Assembly: GCF_003332305.1 (NCBI RefSeq)
Contig: NZ_QOIO01000004.1
Location: 1-64,000, forward strand
Direction: 5' to 3'
DNA from: Microvirga aerophila
Lineage (GTDB): Bacteria; Pseudomonadota; Alphaproteobacteria; Rhizobiales; Beijerinckiaceae
Length of the DNA stretch: 64,000 nt
In this document: piece after piece, positions 63,109 to 64,000 of the stretch
Layout: the number at the start of each line of letters is the position of its first letter
Numbering within the stretch: position 1 is the first letter of the stretch
Notes under the pieces: model-generated
What the model saw: the letters and a program-made list of their open reading frames with translations, nothing else
Database searches by the model: none
What the model was told of the DNA's origin: nothing
Translations under genes and position numbers: made by a program

Positions 63109-64000
63109 ATGCCTGACGCCTACATCTACGACGCCGTTCGCACACCGCGCGGACGTGGCAAGCCGGATGGCTCGCTGCACGAGGTGCCGGCGGTCGATCT
63201 CGCGGTCACGACATTGGACGCGGTCCGCAAGCGCAACGATCTCGACCCGATGCTGGTCGAGGACGTGGTGCTCGGCTGCGTCGATCCGGTCGGCGAGGCG
63301 GGCGGCGACATCGCGCGCGCGGCTGCCCTCAAGGCAGGGTTCGGCAAGGAAGTTCCGGGCGTACAGATCAACCGCTTCTGCGCCTCCGGGCTTGACGCGG
63401 TCAACCTTGCGGCCGCGCAGGTCATGTCCGGCATGAAGGATCTGACGATCGGTGGCGGCGTCGAATCCATGAGCCGCATCGGCATGGGCGCGTCAGGTGG
63501 CGCATGGCCAGTCGATCCGGGCATAGCCATTGCCAATTATTTCCTGCCCCAGGGCATTTCGGCGGATCTCATCGCCACCAAGTACGGTTTTTCCCGCGAC
63601 GATGTGGATGCTTACGCGGTCGAGTCCCAGAAGCGCGCCGCCAAGGCTTGGGACGACGGCCGCTTCAAGAACTCCGTCGTGCCCGTCAAGGATATCAATG
63701 GTCTTACCATCCTGGCCAAGGACGAGCATATGCGGCCCGGAACCGACATGCAGTCCCTGGGCCAGCTCAAGGCCGCTTTCGTGCAGATGGGCGAGATGGG
63801 CGGGTTCGACGCGGTAGCGATCGCGGCCCATCCCGACGTGGAATATGTCAATCACGTCCATCACGCAGGCAATTCCTCCGGCATCGTGGATGGCGCTTCC
63901 GCCGTGCTTCTCGGCTCCAAGGAGGGCGGCGAAAAGGCCGGTCTGAAGCCGCGGGCGCGCATCAAGGGTTTCGCATCCATCGGCTCCGACCTCGCCCTCA
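63109..64000 (+). CDS. Acetyl-CoA C-acetyltransferase (thiolase), 5' part
   Basis: 297 codons before the window ends. YIYDAVRTPRGRGKPDGSLH and INRFCASGLDAVNLAAAQV (with the nucleophile C of the C-A-S-G motif) identify a thiolase; GGGVESMSRIGMG and NHVHHAGNSSGIVDGASAVL (the H-N region) agree. The C-terminal catalytic C-x-G is outside the window. It cleaves 3-ketoacyl-CoA in beta-oxidation or condenses acetyl-CoA. Follows the acyl-CoA dehydrogenase and likely shares its regulation. Confidence 0.93.
   Translation, partial: MPDAYIYDAVRTPRGRGKPDGSLHEVPAVDLAVTTLDAVRKRNDLDPMLVEDVVLGCVDPVGEAGGDIARAAALKAGFGKEVPGVQINRFCASGLDAVNLAAAQVMSGMKDLTIGGGVESMSRIGMGASGGAWPVDPGIAIANYFLPQGISADLIATKYGFSRDDVDAYAVESQKRAAKAWDDGRFKNSVVPVKDINGLTILAKDEHMRPGTDMQSLGQLKAAFVQMGEMGGFDAVAIAAHPDVEYVNHVHHAGNSSGIVDGASAVLLGSKEGGEKAGLKPRARIKGFASIGSDLAL

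Noticed and set aside
61075..63180. 701-codon minus-strand open frame opposite the acyl-CoA dehydrogenase
   Set aside because: Composition is that of a mirrored coding strand; the plus strand holds a clear enzyme across the same span.
1..64000. CRISPR arrays
   Set aside because: No regularly spaced repeats were seen.

Overview
This 64 kb window comes from a high-GC alphaproteobacterium of the order Hyphomicrobiales, most likely Methylobacteriaceae (Microvirga or Methylobacterium type). Support comes from the protein families present (DUF1236, class I LysRS, the ligase-associated Lhr/Exo/LigB/PdeM set, a PodJ-like Sel1 protein, YjbE-type TerC) and from four alphaproteobacterial LexA boxes (GAAC-N7-GAAC). 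The genus is an inference. I saw no rRNA, tRNA or CRISPR array.

Layout. 0-8.3 kb: catabolic and transport genes. These are the end of a TRAP permease, two paralogous TRAP binding proteins flanking a fused 3-dehydroshikimate dehydratase/HPPD-like enzyme, a ThDP enzyme, an iron alcohol dehydrogenase and a TerC protein. 8.5-11.3 kb: a PilZ protein, a frameshifted diguanylate cyclase and a CoA-binding protein. 11.4-22.3 kb: a DNA-repair and recombination block. It holds a protein with two HARP-like segments, SSB, several unknown proteins (one with a helix-hairpin-helix), a Rad50/Mre11-type pair, a TnsA-like protein, a possible single-strand annealing protein and a RecD2 helicase. LexA boxes lie before ssb, before the unknown gene divergent from the Rad50 operon, and before both the TnsA-like and annealing-protein genes. 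The Rad50-like ATPase is circularly permuted: its signature/Walker B half comes before its Walker A half, and the protein ends just after the zinc-hook CxxC. It follows a separate small coiled-coil protein and is translationally coupled to the Mre11-like nuclease. This SOS-controlled block is the most novel-looking part of the window.

23.0-35.5 kb: a 12.5 kb integrated island. It carries a P4-type tyrosine integrase, an AlpA-like regulator, small DNA-binding proteins, a lytic transglycosylase, a RarD-type transporter, an orphan ParA and several decayed genes. It has split a family 2 glycosyltransferase gene: the C-terminal part lies left of the island and the N-terminal part right. Imperfect 19-bp direct repeats mark both ends, and paired GGTGGGGAA repeats with identical 12-bp spacing lie just inside each end.

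36.9-64 kb: core chromosome. It contains a periplasmic binding protein, lysK, an S24-type regulator, pyrD, a MATE transporter, a hydrolase, a response regulator, and the ligase-associated repair set (exonuclease-LigB-YjbQ on one strand, Lhr-PdeM on the other). After these come a nitrilase, a TIGR02186/TauE pair, a large PodJ-like polar protein, and a fatty-acid oxidation group (MerR regulator, acyl-CoA dehydrogenase, thiolase cut by the window end).
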